From: Rhizobium rhizoryzae | GTDB taxonomy: Bacteria > Pseudomonadota > Alphaproteobacteria > Rhizobiales > Rhizobiaceae | DNA: 64,000 nucleotides | Direction of reading: 5' to 3' | NCBI RefSeq assembly: GCF_011046895.1 | Contig: NZ_CP049250.1 | Coordinates: forward strand, 1,283,501-1,347,500 | In this document: positions 36,509 through 47,700 of the stretch, in pieces | Position numbering within the stretch: the stretch's first letter is position 1 | Layout: the number at the start of each line of letters is the position of its first letter | Notes under the pieces: model-generated | What the model was told of the DNA's origin: nothing | Seen by the model: the letters and a program-made list of their open reading frames with translations, nothing else | Database searches by the model: none | Position numbers and translations under genes: made by a program

Positions 36509-37280
36509 ACTCGCTCTTCCAAAGAACTCCCAGATGACCGAAGGCAAGGTCTGGCCCAAGCCGACCGGTGCTACCAATGTTCGCGAATTCCGCATTTATC
36601 GCTGGAATCCGGATGATGGCCAGAATCCGCGGATCGATACCTATTTCGTCGATATCGACGATTGCGGCCCGATGGTTCTGGATGCGCTGCTCTACATCAA
36701 GAACAAGGTCGATCCGACGCTGACGCTGCGCCGTTCGTGCCGTGAAGGCATTTGCGGTTCCTGCGCCATGAACATTGATGGCTCCAACACGCTGGCCTGC
36801 ACCAAGGGCATGGACGACATCAACGGGACGGTCAAGATCTACCCGCTGCCGCATATGCCGGTCGTGAAGGATCTGGTTCCGGATCTGACGAATTTCTATG
36901 CGCAGCATCGCTCGATCGAGCCTTGGCTGAAGACGGTATCCCCGACTCCTGCCAAGGAGTGGAAGCAGAGCCATGAAGACCGCCAGAAGCTCGACGGTCT
37001 CTATGAGTGCATTCTCTGCGCCTGCTGCTCGACCTCCTGTCCGTCCTACTGGTGGAACGGCGACCGTTACCTCGGTCCGGCTGTTCTTCTGCAGGCTTAC
37101 CGCTGGCTGATCGACAGCCGCGACGAAGCCAAGGGCGAGCGTCTCGACAATCTCGAGGATCCCTTCCGCCTCTACCGTTGCCACACCATCATGAACTGTG
37201 CGCAGACCTGTCCGAAGGGTCTAAACCCCGCCAAGGCAATTGCCGAGATCAAGAAGATGATGGTCGAGCGCCGCATCTAG
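36501..37280 (+). CDS. sdhB: Succinate dehydrogenase iron-sulfur subunit
   Basis: The product is 259 residues, passing electrons from FAD to ubiquinone. The [2Fe-2S] ligands are Cys80, Cys85, Cys88 and Cys100. The cluster-binding C-terminal domain has Cys170-xx-Cys173-xx-Cys176 with Cys180, then Cys227, Cys233 and Cys237 in [14 protein letters not shown], which together hold the [4Fe-4S] and [3Fe-4S] centres. The start overlaps the stop of the GT25 gene by 8 bases. A long bulged hairpin follows the stop. Confidence 0.97.
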   Translation: MVELALPKNSQMTEGKVWPKPTGATNVREFRIYRWNPDDGQNPRIDTYFVDIDDCGPMVLDALLYIKNKVDPTLTLRRSCREGICGSCAMNIDGSNTLACTKGMDDINGTVKIYPLPHMPVVKDLVPDLTNFYAQHRSIEPWLKTVSPTPAKEWKQSHEDRQKLDGLYECILCACCSTSCPSYWWNGDRYLGPAVLLQAYRWLIDSRDEAKGERLDNLEDPFRLYRCHTIMNCAQTCPKGLNPAKAIAEIKKMMVERRI

Positions 37281-37297
37281 TCCTGTCTTCATGGTTG

Positions 37298-37330
37298 ACC
37301 TCGCCCTCAAATGTACCATTTGGGCGAGGT
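37298..37330 (+). terminator. Bulged hairpin after sdhB
   Basis: Stem ACCTCGCC / GGCGAGGT (37298-37305 with 37323-37330), a CT bulge, then CAAATG / CATTTG (37308-37313 with 37317-37322) and a 3-base loop. No T-run follows, so it is either a factor-dependent terminator or a 3'-end protector. Confidence 0.45.
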
Positions 37331-37447
37331 AACCGCGTGAATGCATGGTTCATTCATGCGCAATGACTTGATTTGAGACAATCATCAGCGATAATCCTTG
37401 TGCGCCGCACAGGTGTCGGTTGAGCGAAGCGGAGATTTGGGAGCTTA

Positions 37448-37993
37448 ATGATGCAGTTCAGATATGTGGTGACCGGCGTTTTGGTCGCAGTGTCCTTGGC
37501 CGGCTGCCAGAGAACCTCTTCAAGCCCCTACAGCAATCTGCCTGGCCCCGCTCCCCTGCAGGCGCAGCCGGTTCCATCGGTACAGGCCAACCAGTTGCCT
37601 CCTCCGGGTGCTTCGGATCCGTCGCAGTTTCCGGCAGCCCCCAACAATGGCGCAGCAGGCACAGCCGTTGCTTCCTTGCCGCCAGGCGGTGGGCAGGCAC
37701 CTGCTACTGCGCTTGACGTGACCAAGGAGTCGATGGTCGGCAATTGGCGTGTCAATAGCGGCGGAACGAGCTGCGACATGTTCCTCACGCTCACCAACCT
37801 CGGCAGTGGTTCGCGCGGCGGCACGCGTGGCTGTGCGGGCGAACTCACCACCATGGGCTCATGGGAAGTCTCCGGCAAGAACGTGCTGTTCAAGAACCGC
37901 AATGGTGATGTCATCGGCCGCGTCTACAAAAGCGCCGATACACGTTTTGACGGCACAACGAATTCCGGCCAGGCGATCAGCCTGAGCCGATAA
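37448..37993 (+). CDS. omp19: Omp19-like outer-membrane lipoprotein, AprI/Inh inhibitor domain
   Basis: The product is 181 residues. A lipobox LAGC puts the lipidated Cys at residue 20. A Pro/Ala-rich linker (ASLPPGGG) leads to a C-terminal domain of about 90 residues: GNWRV near the start, [20 protein letters not shown] and [16 protein letters not shown] at the end. This closely matches what I remember of Brucella Omp19, whose C-terminal domain is of the AprI/Inh metalloprotease-inhibitor type. The two domain cysteines (CDMFL and GCAG) could pair. Role in this organism unknown; Omp19 in Brucella inhibits host proteases. Confidence 0.8.
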   Translation: MMQFRYVVTGVLVAVSLAGCQRTSSSPYSNLPGPAPLQAQPVPSVQANQLPPPGASDPSQFPAAPNNGAAGTAVASLPPGGGQAPATALDVTKESMVGNWRVNSGGTSCDMFLTLTNLGSGSRGGTRGCAGELTTMGSWEVSGKNVLFKNRNGDVIGRVYKSADTRFDGTTNSGQAISLSR

Positions 37994-38051
37994 GCAAATC
38001 TGATCAGATCGGACAAACGCCACCGCTTGCTGTCTCATTGGGCATCCGACT

Positions 38052-38151
38052 AGAGCATTTCGGTAAAACGGGATCGCCTGAAATGCTCTCTACTTCTGCT
38101 TTACGCAGTCCGGACGCAAAACCGCTGACGCACTTTTGCTGGACCTGCTCT
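38052..38151 (+). repeat. Intergenic palindromic repeat element (rhizobial type)
   Basis: Two hairpins: AGAGCATTTC / GAAATGCTCT (38052-38061 with 38080-38089), then GCAAAA / TTTTGC (38116-38121 with 38134-38139), the latter within the phrase CCGGACGCAAAACCGCT. The end TGCTCT (38146-38151) also pairs with the starting AGAGCA. I recognise this pattern from memory as a short dispersed repeat between genes in Rhizobiaceae. It lies between the lipoprotein gene and zapE; only one copy is in this window. Confidence 0.55.
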
Positions 38152-38212
38152 GGCCGTGTTTGTCCGATGACGTTTGAGATTGCTGGTTTGGTTGGCGCAA
38201 TGAGCAACATGC

Positions 38213-39379
38213 ATGGCCAAACTGCCTGATTACAACAACAGCGTGACTGATGAACTGGCAAGCCTTACGGCTGCCGGTTCGCTGCAACTTGACAGGGCGC
38301 AGTTGTCTGTTGCCGGTCATCTAGACCGGGTACTTTCGCAGTTGCGCAGTCGCGTCCCGGCGAAAAAGACGAGCGCGCTTGGCTGGCTGTTCGCCAAGAA
38401 GAGCAAGCGCTCGGATCAGGCCATACGCGGTCTTTATGTTCACGGCTCGGTGGGTCGGGGCAAGACCATGCTGATGGACATGTTCTTTGCCAAGGCTCCG
38501 GTTGCCGCCAAGCGACGCTGCCACTTTCATGAATTTATGGCGGATGTGCATGGACGGATCCATGCCCACCGGCAGAAGCTGAAGAATGGGGAAACGAAGG
38601 AAACGGATCCGGTTCCGCCGGTTGCCGCCAGCATCTTTGCCGAGGCGGAACTGCTCTGCTTCGATGAATTCTCCGTCACGGATATTGCCGATGCAATGAT
38701 CCTCGGGCGCCTCTTTACCGAACTGTTCCGGCTTGGCTGCATTCTCGTGACAACGTCCAACGTCGCGCCGGATAATCTCTACAAGGACGGCCTGAATCGT
38801 TCGCTGTTTTTGCCCTCCGTCGAGCTCTTGAAGCAGTATGTCGATGTGGTGACGCTGGATTCACCGACCGATTACCGGATGGAGAAAACAGCGAGCCTGC
38901 CGGTCTATCTTTCACCGCTTGATGGACGCTCGGAAGCAGCGATGGAATCCGCCTGGCATCAGATCACCGATGGCAGGAAGATCGAAGCGACGGAAATTCC
39001 GCGCAAGGGGCGGGTGATCCCCGTTCCCTGTGCTGTCGGGCGCGTTGCCCGTTTCAGTTTTGCAGATCTTTGCGAAAAGCCTCTTGGTGCTGCCGATTAC
39101 CTGGAGATTGCGAAGCGCTTCGATATCGTCTTCATCGAGCGCGTGCCGCGGCTCGGTCTCAACAAGCGCAACGAAACCAAGCGCTTCATAAATCTCATCG
39201 ATACATTCTACGATCGGACGGTCCGGGTGTTCATCACAGCGGAAGCACCTGCGGAATCCCTGCTCTTGGAACGTCATGGCACCGAAGGCTTCGAGTTCGA
39301 CCGCACGGTTTCTCGTCTCTTCGAAATGCGTAGCCCTGATTATCTGGTACTTCATCAGGAAAAGCATAAACAAATCTGA
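38213..39379 (+). CDS. zapE: Cell division protein ZapE (AFG1-like ATPase)
   Basis: This AFG1-type P-loop ATPase has 388 residues. Walker A GSVGRGKT is at 78-85, Walker B is LLCFDEF, and the family motifs HFHEFM and SNVAPDNLYKDGL are present. ZapE destabilises FtsZ rings in E. coli and its yeast homologue acts in mitochondrial protein degradation. Its place just ahead of mdh and the suc operon is common in alphaproteobacteria; the link is probably historical. The ATG has no strong ribosome-binding site. Confidence 0.9.
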   Translation: MAKLPDYNNSVTDELASLTAAGSLQLDRAQLSVAGHLDRVLSQLRSRVPAKKTSALGWLFAKKSKRSDQAIRGLYVHGSVGRGKTMLMDMFFAKAPVAAKRRCHFHEFMADVHGRIHAHRQKLKNGETKETDPVPPVAASIFAEAELLCFDEFSVTDIADAMILGRLFTELFRLGCILVTTSNVAPDNLYKDGLNRSLFLPSVELLKQYVDVVTLDSPTDYRMEKTASLPVYLSPLDGRSEAAMESAWHQITDGRKIEATEIPRKGRVIPVPCAVGRVARFSFADLCEKPLGAADYLEIAKRFDIVFIERVPRLGLNKRNETKRFINLIDTFYDRTVRVFITAEAPAESLLLERHGTEGFEFDRTVSRLFEMRSPDYLVLHQEKHKQI

Positions 39380-39397
39380 CGGAATCATGACGAAATA

Positions 39398-39415
39398 TCT
39401 TACGTTTACGTAAGA
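39398..39415. promoter_or_regulatory. Perfect 18-base palindrome upstream of mdh
   Basis: TCTTACGTTTACGTAAGA: two 8-base arms with a 2-base centre. It is 18 bases after the zapE stop and 46 bases before the candidate mdh -35. Such compact dyads are usually operators. The core TTACGTTTACGTAA resembles sites I remember for MerR-family acyl-CoA/branched-chain regulators (LiuR/GnyR); this match is from memory and tentative. Confidence 0.5.
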
Positions 39416-39461
39416 ATTTAATGCTTTAACCGATTGAAAATACTGGCTCCAAAATAATCGT

Positions 39462-39490
39462 TTGCCAATTTCAAGTATTAGAGCTATGCG
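39462..39490 (+). promoter_or_regulatory. Candidate sigma-70 promoter of mdh
   Basis: TTGCCA (39462-39467), spacer of 17, TATGCG (39485-39490), with a start expected near 39497, some 58 bases before mdh. The palindrome at 39398 lies upstream of it. Chosen by eye. Confidence 0.4.
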
Positions 39491-39539
39491 GATGCCCAGA
39501 TCGGTCGACAGGTCTCATGCCGGCCGTGCCTTCGAATAG

Positions 39540-40517
<978 letters not shown>

Positions 40518-40550
40518 TCCGTTCGCGGACCAGGATTTAAGGACCAGACG

Positions 40551-41744
<1,194 letters not shown>

Positions 41745-41761
41745 TCTGAGGAACCTATTCG

Positions 41762-42664
41762 ATGTCCATTCTTGTAAACAAGAACACAAAGGTCCTCGTA
41801 CAGGGCCTGACCGGCAAGACCGGCACCTTCCACACCGAACAGGCGCTGGCCTATTACGGCACGCAGATGGTCGGCGGCATCCACCCGTCCAAGGGCGGCA
41901 GCAACTGGACCGGTTCCAAGGGTGAAACCCTGCCGATCTTTGCCTCCGTTGTCGAAGGCAAGGAAAAGACCGGCGCTGACGCGACCGTGATCTATGTTCC
42001 GCCAGCAGGTGCAGCGGACGCCATCATCGAAGCGATCGACGCCGAAATCCCGTTCATCACCTGCATCACCGAAGGCATTCCGGTTGCGGACATGGTGCGC
42101 GTCAAGGCGAAGCTCGACAAGTCGAAGTCGCGCCTGCTCGGACCAAACTGCCCGGGTATCCTGACACCGGAAGAGTGCAAGATCGGCATCATGCCGGGCT
42201 CCATCTTCCGCAAGGGTTCGGTCGGTATCGTTTCCCGCTCCGGCACGCTGACCTACGAAGCCGTGTTCCAGACTTCGAATGAAGGCCTTGGCCAGACGAC
42301 GGCTGTCGGCATCGGCGGCGACCCGGTCAAGGGCACCGAGTTCATCGACGTGCTGGAAATGTTCCTTGCGGACGAAGCCACGACCTCGATCATCATGATC
42401 GGCGAAATCGGTGGTTCGGCCGAAGAAGATGCGGCTCAGTTCCTCATCGACGAAGCCAAGAAGGGCCGCAAAAAGCCGATGGCGGGCTTCATCGCAGGCC
42501 GCACTGCTCCGAAGGGCCGCACCATGGGTCATGCCGGTGCTGTCGTCTCCGGCGGCAAGGGTGATGCGGAATCCAAGATCTCTGCCATGGAAGCAGCTGG
42601 TATCAAGGTTTCGCCTTCTCCGGCACGTCTCGGCAAGACACTGGTTGAAGTCCTCAAGGGCTAG
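41762..42664 (+). CDS. sucD: Succinyl-CoA synthetase, alpha subunit
   Basis: The product is 300 residues, with the CoA-binding domain ([17 protein letters not shown]) and the phosphohistidine His257 in [14 protein letters not shown]. The motif GPNCPG and the [11 protein letters not shown] segment are in place. With SucC it forms the heterodimer/heterotetramer enzyme. A structured 187-base space separates it from sucA. Confidence 0.97.
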   Translation: MSILVNKNTKVLVQGLTGKTGTFHTEQALAYYGTQMVGGIHPSKGGSNWTGSKGETLPIFASVVEGKEKTGADATVIYVPPAGAADAIIEAIDAEIPFITCITEGIPVADMVRVKAKLDKSKSRLLGPNCPGILTPEECKIGIMPGSIFRKGSVGIVSRSGTLTYEAVFQTSNEGLGQTTAVGIGGDPVKGTEFIDVLEMFLADEATTSIIMIGEIGGSAEEDAAQFLIDEAKKGRKKPMAGFIAGRTAPKGRTMGHAGAVVSGGKGDAESKISAMEAAGIKVSPSPARLGKTLVEVLKG

Positions 42665-42693
42665 CGCCAGATAAGTTGCGAGTATCAAGCTTT

Positions 42694-42851
42694 AGGCAGG
42701 CGAATCAGTCGATGGTTCGCCTGCCTCAGCCGCAAAAAGGGCCTGTTCCGCAGTTACGCCCGCGGCACTACGAATGAAAGCGATAACCGGCGCTTGAAGA
42801 TCCGGTTTCAAGATTACGTCAGGAGGCGGGCGTTACGTCCGCGGTAGCACC
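42694..42851 (+). promoter_or_regulatory. Structured leader between sucD and sucA
   Basis: Three hairpins can be drawn. (1) An 11-bp perfect stem 42694-42704 with 42716-42726. (2) AACCGG / CCGGTT (42785-42790 with 42802-42807). (3) GCGGGCG-TTA-CGTCCGC (42826-42842). The third lies between AGGAG (42821-42825) and the sucA ATG (42852), 26 bases apart; removing the hairpin leaves 9 bases, an ideal spacing. A competing pairing ACGCCCGC (42756-42763) with GCGGGCGT (42826-42833) excludes hairpin 3. Confidence 0.45.
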
Positions 42852-45848
42852 ATGGCACGGCAAGAAGCCAACGAGCAGTTCCTTATCACCTCGTTCCTCG
42901 ACGGCGCGAATGCTGCCTATATCGAGCAGCTCTATGCGAAGTACGAGGACGATCCCAATTCGGTCGGTCCGGAATGGCAGTCCTTTTTCAAGGCGCTTGC
43001 CGATAATCCGGAAGACGTGAAGAAGGCCGCCAAGGGCGCCTCCTGGCAGCGCAGGAACTGGCCTATTCCGGCAAACGGCGAACTGGTTTCCGCGCTTGAT
43101 GGAAACTGGCCGGTCGTCGAGAAGGCCATCGAAAAGAAGGTTCAGGCCAAGGCCGAGGCAACCGCAGCCGCCGCCGGAAAGCCAGTGGATGCGACGGAAG
43201 TCCTGCAGGCAACGCGTGATAGCGTTCGCGCCATCATGATGATCCGCGCCTACCGCATGCGCGGCCACCTGCATGCAAAGCTCGATCCGCTTGGCCTTGC
43301 CGCACCGGTCGAAGATTACAACGAGCTGTCTCCAACCGCCTATGGCTTCACGGAAGCCGATTACGACCGCAAGATCTTCATCGATAATGTGCTGGGTCTG
43401 GAATATGCCACGATCCGCGAGATGCTGGAGATCCTGCAGCGGACCTACTGCTCGACGCTCGGCGTTGAATTCATGCATATCTCCAACCCGGAGGAAAAGG
43501 CCTGGATTCAGGAGCGCATCGAAGGCCCAAACAAGGGCGTCGAATTCACGGCGAACGGCAAGAAGGCAATTCTGTCCAAGCTCATTGAGGCCGAAGGCTT
43601 CGAGCAGTTCATCGACGTCAAGTACAAGGGCACGAAGCGCTTCGGTCTCGACGGTGGTGAAGCGCTCATTCCGGCTCTTGAGCAGATCATCAAGCGCGGT
43701 GGTCAGGACGGTCTGGAAGAAGTCGTTCTCGGCATGGCGCATCGTGGCCGTCTGAACGTTCTGACGAACGTGATGCACAAGCCGCACCGCGCCGTGTTCC
43801 ATGAGTTCAAGGGCGGTTCCTTCAAGCCGGATGAAGTCGAAGGTTCCGGCGACGTGAAGTACCACCTCGGTGCTTCCTCTGACCGTGAGTTCGACAACAA
43901 CAAGGTTCACCTGTCGCTGACGGCCAACCCGTCGCACCTGGAAATCGTCAACCCGGTCGTGATGGGCAAGGCGCGTGCCAAGCAGGACATGCTGACCAAG
44001 AGCTGGGATGGCGACATCATTCCGCTCAAGGAGCGCGCAAAGGTTCTGCCGCTGCTGATCCACGGTGATGCGGCGTTTGCCGGTCAGGGTGTCGTCGCTG
44101 AAATTCTCGGCCTGTCCGGCCTGCGCGGTCACCGCGTGGCTGGCACGATGCACTTCATCATCAACAACCAGATCGGCTTTACGACGAACCCGGCCTTCTC
44201 CCGTTCGTCGCCCTATCCGTCCGACGTTGCCAAGATGATCGAGGCCCCGATCTTCCACGTCAACGGCGACGATCCGGAAGCGGTGACCTACGCGGCCAAG
44301 ATCGCAACCGAATACCGCATGAAGTTCCACAAGCCGGTTGTTGTGGACATGTTCTGCTACCGCCGCTTCGGCCACAACGAAGGCGACGAGCCCGCGTTCA
44401 CGCAGCCGAAGATGTACAAGGTCATCCGCGCCCACAAGACGGTGACGGAACTCTATGCCGAGCGTCTGATTGCCGAGGGTCTGATCACCGACGGCGAATT
44501 CCAGAAGATGAAGGCCGATTGGCGTGCCCATCTGGAGCAGGAATTCGAGGCTGGCCAGAGCTACAAGCCTAACAAGGCCGACTGGCTGGATGGTCAGTGG
44601 TCCGGCCTGCGTTCGGCTGACAATGCCGACGAGCAGCGTCGTGGCAAGACGGCCGTACCGATGAAGAGCCTCAAGGAAATCGGTCGCAAGCTGTCGACCG
44701 TTCCGGACGGCTTCAACGCGCACCGCACGATCAAGCGCTTCATGGAAAACCGTTCGCAGATGGTCGAGACCGGCGAAGGGATCGATTGGGCGATGGCGGA
44801 AGCGCTGGCCTTCGGTTCGCTGGTCACGGAAGGCCACAAGATTCGTCTGTCCGGTCAGGATTGCGAGCGCGGCACCTTCTCGCAGCGTCATTCGGTTCTC
44901 TACGATCAGGACACGGAAGAGCGTTACATTCCGCTGGCAAACCTGGCTCCCAACCAGGCCCGCTACGAGGTCATCAACTCGATGCTTTCGGAAGAAGCGG
45001 TTCTCGGCTTCGAGTACGGCTACTCCCTGGCGCGCCCGAACGCCCTGACGCTTTGGGAAGCCCAGTTCGGTGACTTCGCCAACGGTGCGCAGGTCGTGTT
45101 CGACCAGTTCATCTCGTCGGGTGAGCGCAAGTGGCTTCGCATGTCCGGTCTCGTCTGCCTTCTGCCGCACGGCTACGAAGGTCAGGGTCCGGAACACTCT
45201 TCGGCACGTCTCGAGCGCTGGCTTCAGATGTGCGCGGAAGACAACATGCAGGTCGCGAACTGCACGACGCCTGCCAACTACTTCCACATCCTGCGCCGTC
45301 AGCTGAAGCGTGATTTCCGCAAGCCGTTGATCCTGATGACGCCGAAGTCGCTGCTGCGCCACAAGCGCGCAACGTCCTCGCTGGCGGAAATGGCGGGCGA
45401 AAGCTCGTTCCACCGTCTGCTGTGGGATGATGCGGAAGTGATCAAGGACGGCCCGATCAAGCTCCAGAAGGACAACAAGATCCGCCGCGTTGTGATGTGC
45501 ACCGGCAAGGTCTATTACGATCTGCTGGAAGAGCGTGAAAAGCGCGGCATTGATGACATCTACCTGCTGCGTCTGGAACAGCTTTATCCGTTCCCGGCCA
45601 AGGCGCTCATCAACGAGCTGTCCCGCTTCCGCCATGCCGAAATGGTCTGGTGCCAGGAAGAGCCGAAGAACATGGGTGCATGGGCATTCATCGATCCGTA
45701 TCTCGAATGGGTTCTGGCGCATATCGACGCCAAGTACCAGCGCGTTCGCTACACGGGTCGTCCGGCAGCCGCTTCTCCGGCAACGGGCCTGATGTCCAAG
45801 CACCTCGCACAGCTTGAAGCATTCCTCGAAGACGCGCTCGGCGGCTGA
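42852..45848 (+). CDS. sucA: 2-oxoglutarate dehydrogenase E1 component
   Basis: The product is 998 residues, the thiamine diphosphate-dependent E1 that decarboxylates 2-oxoglutarate. The E1o N-terminus (FLDGANAAYIEQLYAKY) and the YRMRGHL segment are present, then the TPP motif GDAAFAGQG and HHH-type phrases such as MAHRGRLNVL and HLGASSDR, and the C-terminal QEEPKNMGAW. It is the first gene after the structured leader and precedes sucB. There is no alternative in-frame start nearer the Shine-Dalgarno. Confidence 0.97.
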   Translation: MARQEANEQFLITSFLDGANAAYIEQLYAKYEDDPNSVGPEWQSFFKALADNPEDVKKAAKGASWQRRNWPIPANGELVSALDGNWPVVEKAIEKKVQAKAEATAAAAGKPVDATEVLQATRDSVRAIMMIRAYRMRGHLHAKLDPLGLAAPVEDYNELSPTAYGFTEADYDRKIFIDNVLGLEYATIREMLEILQRTYCSTLGVEFMHISNPEEKAWIQERIEGPNKGVEFTANGKKAILSKLIEAEGFEQFIDVKYKGTKRFGLDGGEALIPALEQIIKRGGQDGLEEVVLGMAHRGRLNVLTNVMHKPHRAVFHEFKGGSFKPDEVEGSGDVKYHLGASSDREFDNNKVHLSLTANPSHLEIVNPVVMGKARAKQDMLTKSWDGDIIPLKERAKVLPLLIHGDAAFAGQGVVAEILGLSGLRGHRVAGTMHFIINNQIGFTTNPAFSRSSPYPSDVAKMIEAPIFHVNGDDPEAVTYAAKIATEYRMKFHKPVVVDMFCYRRFGHNEGDEPAFTQPKMYKVIRAHKTVTELYAERLIAEGLITDGEFQKMKADWRAHLEQEFEAGQSYKPNKADWLDGQWSGLRSADNADEQRRGKTAVPMKSLKEIGRKLSTVPDGFNAHRTIKRFMENRSQMVETGEGIDWAMAEALAFGSLVTEGHKIRLSGQDCERGTFSQRHSVLYDQDTEERYIPLANLAPNQARYEVINSMLSEEAVLGFEYGYSLARPNALTLWEAQFGDFANGAQVVFDQFISSGERKWLRMSGLVCLLPHGYEGQGPEHSSARLERWLQMCAEDNMQVANCTTPANYFHILRRQLKRDFRKPLILMTPKSLLRHKRATSSLAEMAGESSFHRLLWDDAEVIKDGPIKLQKDNKIRRVVMCTGKVYYDLLEEREKRGIDDIYLLRLEQLYPFPAKALINELSRFRHAEMVWCQEEPKNMGAWAFIDPYLEWVLAHIDAKYQRVRYTGRPAAASPATGLMSKHLAQLEAFLEDALGG

Positions 45849-45908
45849 TTTCAGCCGCCCCGCCTTCACTCGTAAAACACGATATCGGATTTAAAACGGA
45901 AACAGATC

Positions 45909-47135
45909 ATGGCCACCGAAATTCGCGTCCCTACTCTTGGCGAATCCGTCAGCGAGGCAACCGTCGGCACCTGGTTCAAGAAGGTGGGCGACACGGTCAA
46001 GGCTGACGAGCCGATCGTCGAACTGGAAACCGACAAGGTTACTGTCGAGGTTCCGGCGCCGGCATCCGGCGTTCTCACGGAAATCGTCGCTCAGGCCGGC
46101 GAGACCGTTGGTCTCGGCGCGCTGCTCGGCCAGATTGCCGAAGGTGCTGCCGGTTCTGCTTCGGCTCAGCCTGCCGCTGCCCCGGCGGCCGCTCCGGCCC
46201 CGGCTGCCCAGCCTGCCGCCGCCGCTGCACCCGCAACGTCCTCGATGCCCGCTGCTCCGGCTGCGGCAAAGCTTGCTGCCGACAACAACATCAACACGGC
46301 TGATGTTGATGGTTCCGGCAAGCGCGGCCAGGTGCTGAAGGGCGATGTGCTGGCGGCGATCGCCAAGGGTCCGGTGGCTTCCGCACCGGCTCCGGTTGCT
46401 GCCGCTCCGCGCGCACCGTCTTCCACGGACGATGCTGTTCGCGAAGAGCGCGTGAAGATGACGCGTCTGCGCCAGACGATCGCCAAGCGTCTGAAGGATG
46501 CACAGAACACAGCTGCCATGCTGACCACCTACAACGAGGTGGACATGAAGGCGGTCATGGACCTGCGTAACCGTTACAAGGACGTTTTTGAAAAGAAGCA
46601 CGGCGTAAAGCTTGGCTTCATGGGCTTCTTCACCAAGGCTGTCACGCACGCCCTGAAGGAACTGCCAGCCGTCAACGCCGAAATCGACGGCACGGACATC
46701 ATCTACAAGAACTATTGTCACGTCGGCATGGCTGTCGGCACTGACAAGGGTCTTGTCGTTCCGGTCATCCGCGATGCGGACCAGCTGTCGATTGCTGGCG
46801 TCGAGAAGGAACTCGGCCGTCTCGCCAAGGCTGCACGCGACGGTTCTCTGGGCATGGCAGACATGCAGGGCGGCACCTTCACCATCACCAATGGTGGTGT
46901 TTACGGTTCGCTGATGTCTTCGCCGATCCTGAATGCGCCGCAGTCCGGTATCCTGGGCATGCACAAGATCCAGGATCGCCCGGTCGTGGTCGGTGGCCAG
47001 ATCGTCATTCGTCCGATGATGTATCTCGCGCTGTCCTACGATCACCGTATCGTTGACGGCAAGGAAGCGGTGACCTTCCTTGTTCGCGTCAAGGAAAGCC
47101 TGGAAGATCCGGAACGTCTGGTTCTCGATCTCTGA
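45909..47135 (+). CDS. sucB: Dihydrolipoamide succinyltransferase (E2)
   Basis: The product is 408 residues. Order: lipoyl domain with lipoylated Lys43 in ETDKVTVEV; an Ala/Pro-rich hinge (about 80-120); E3/E1-binding domain ([19 protein letters not shown]); and a catalytic domain ending with His379 in SYDHRIVDG. It forms the core of the 2-oxoglutarate dehydrogenase complex with SucA and LpdA (gene 1.3 kb downstream). 60 bases after sucA, followed by a long hairpin. Confidence 0.97.
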   Translation: MATEIRVPTLGESVSEATVGTWFKKVGDTVKADEPIVELETDKVTVEVPAPASGVLTEIVAQAGETVGLGALLGQIAEGAAGSASAQPAAAPAAAPAPAAQPAAAAAPATSSMPAAPAAAKLAADNNINTADVDGSGKRGQVLKGDVLAAIAKGPVASAPAPVAAAPRAPSSTDDAVREERVKMTRLRQTIAKRLKDAQNTAAMLTTYNEVDMKAVMDLRNRYKDVFEKKHGVKLGFMGFFTKAVTHALKELPAVNAEIDGTDIIYKNYCHVGMAVGTDKGLVVPVIRDADQLSIAGVEKELGRLAKAARDGSLGMADMQGGTFTITNGGVYGSLMSSPILNAPQSGILGMHKIQDRPVVVGGQIVIRPMMYLALSYDHRIVDGKEAVTFLVRVKESLEDPERLVLDL

Positions 47136-47145
47136 TCTTTGAATA

Positions 47146-47176
47146 AGACGCCCGCGAAGAGTGTTCGCGGGCGTCT
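47146..47176 (+). terminator. 13-bp hairpin after sucB
   Basis: A perfect 13-bp stem (47146-47158 with 47164-47176) with loop GAGTG starts 10 bases after the sucB stop. The downstream sequence has few T in a row, so it may end transcription partially and protect the upstream message, allowing lpdA and its neighbours a separate level. Confidence 0.55.
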
Positions 47177-47267
47177 CGTCATTCTCAATTCGATTGTCTG
47201 ATATCGAAGAAGCTGCGCCTGCTGCGCGCTTCATGGTCGTTCGAACGCCGAAAACGAGGTAGACAGA

Positions 47268-47681
47268 ATGGATCCGATCGCTGCGCATGCAACGCCCTAC
47301 ATGGCGCTTCTGGTTTGCAGCGTCGTGCTGCTGATCGTTCATGTCATGCTGCAAGGCTTCTTCGCGACCCGTGAACTGGGACCGAAATGGAATGCCGGTC
47401 CGCGCGATGAAGGTCTGAAGCCCAAGGCTCCGATCGCCGGTCGCGCCGAGCGTGCCTCATTGAATTACCGCGAAACCTATCCAGCCGTCGTGGCACTGAT
47501 CCTGGCTCTGGCCTTTTACAGCGATGCTCGCGGTATCGGTCTGATCGGCGGATGGGTCTGGTTCCTGGCGCGCATCGCCTACATCCCGCTTTACCTTCAA
47601 GGTATTCCAAAAGTCCGCTCGTTGATCTGGATGGTCTCGCTGCTCGGCATCGCCATGATGGTCGTCGGACTGATAGTCTAG
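47268..47681 (+). CDS. MAPEG family membrane protein
   Basis: The product is 137 residues with four hydrophobic segments and the MAPEG phrases GPKWNAGPRDEG, GRAERASLNYRETYPAV and LARIAYIPLYLQGI. The family covers glutathione transferases/peroxidases and eicosanoid enzymes in eukaryotes; bacterial members often lack an assigned substrate. It lies between sucB and the SDR gene and may be cotranscribed with lpdA. Confidence 0.85.
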   Translation: MDPIAAHATPYMALLVCSVVLLIVHVMLQGFFATRELGPKWNAGPRDEGLKPKAPIAGRAERASLNYRETYPAVVALILALAFYSDARGIGLIGGWVWFLARIAYIPLYLQGIPKVRSLIWMVSLLGIAMMVVGLIV

Positions 47682-47700
47682 AACCCAGTCTGTAGGAGCG

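Noticed and set aside
39398-39415. Palindrome as the zapE terminator
   Set aside because: The stem could form a hairpin with a 4-base loop, but it is only followed by AATTTAAT rather than a T-run; an operator is at least as likely. Kept as unresolved rather than called a terminator.
42819-45869. Open reading frame of about 1,000 codons on the minus strand opposite sucA
   Set aside because: It mirrors the strong codon bias of sucA, which seldom uses TTA, CTA or TCA codons, so the antisense frame has few stops. The translated product has repetitive, Arg/His/Val/Leu-rich composition and no family signature. sucA on the plus strand has full motif support.
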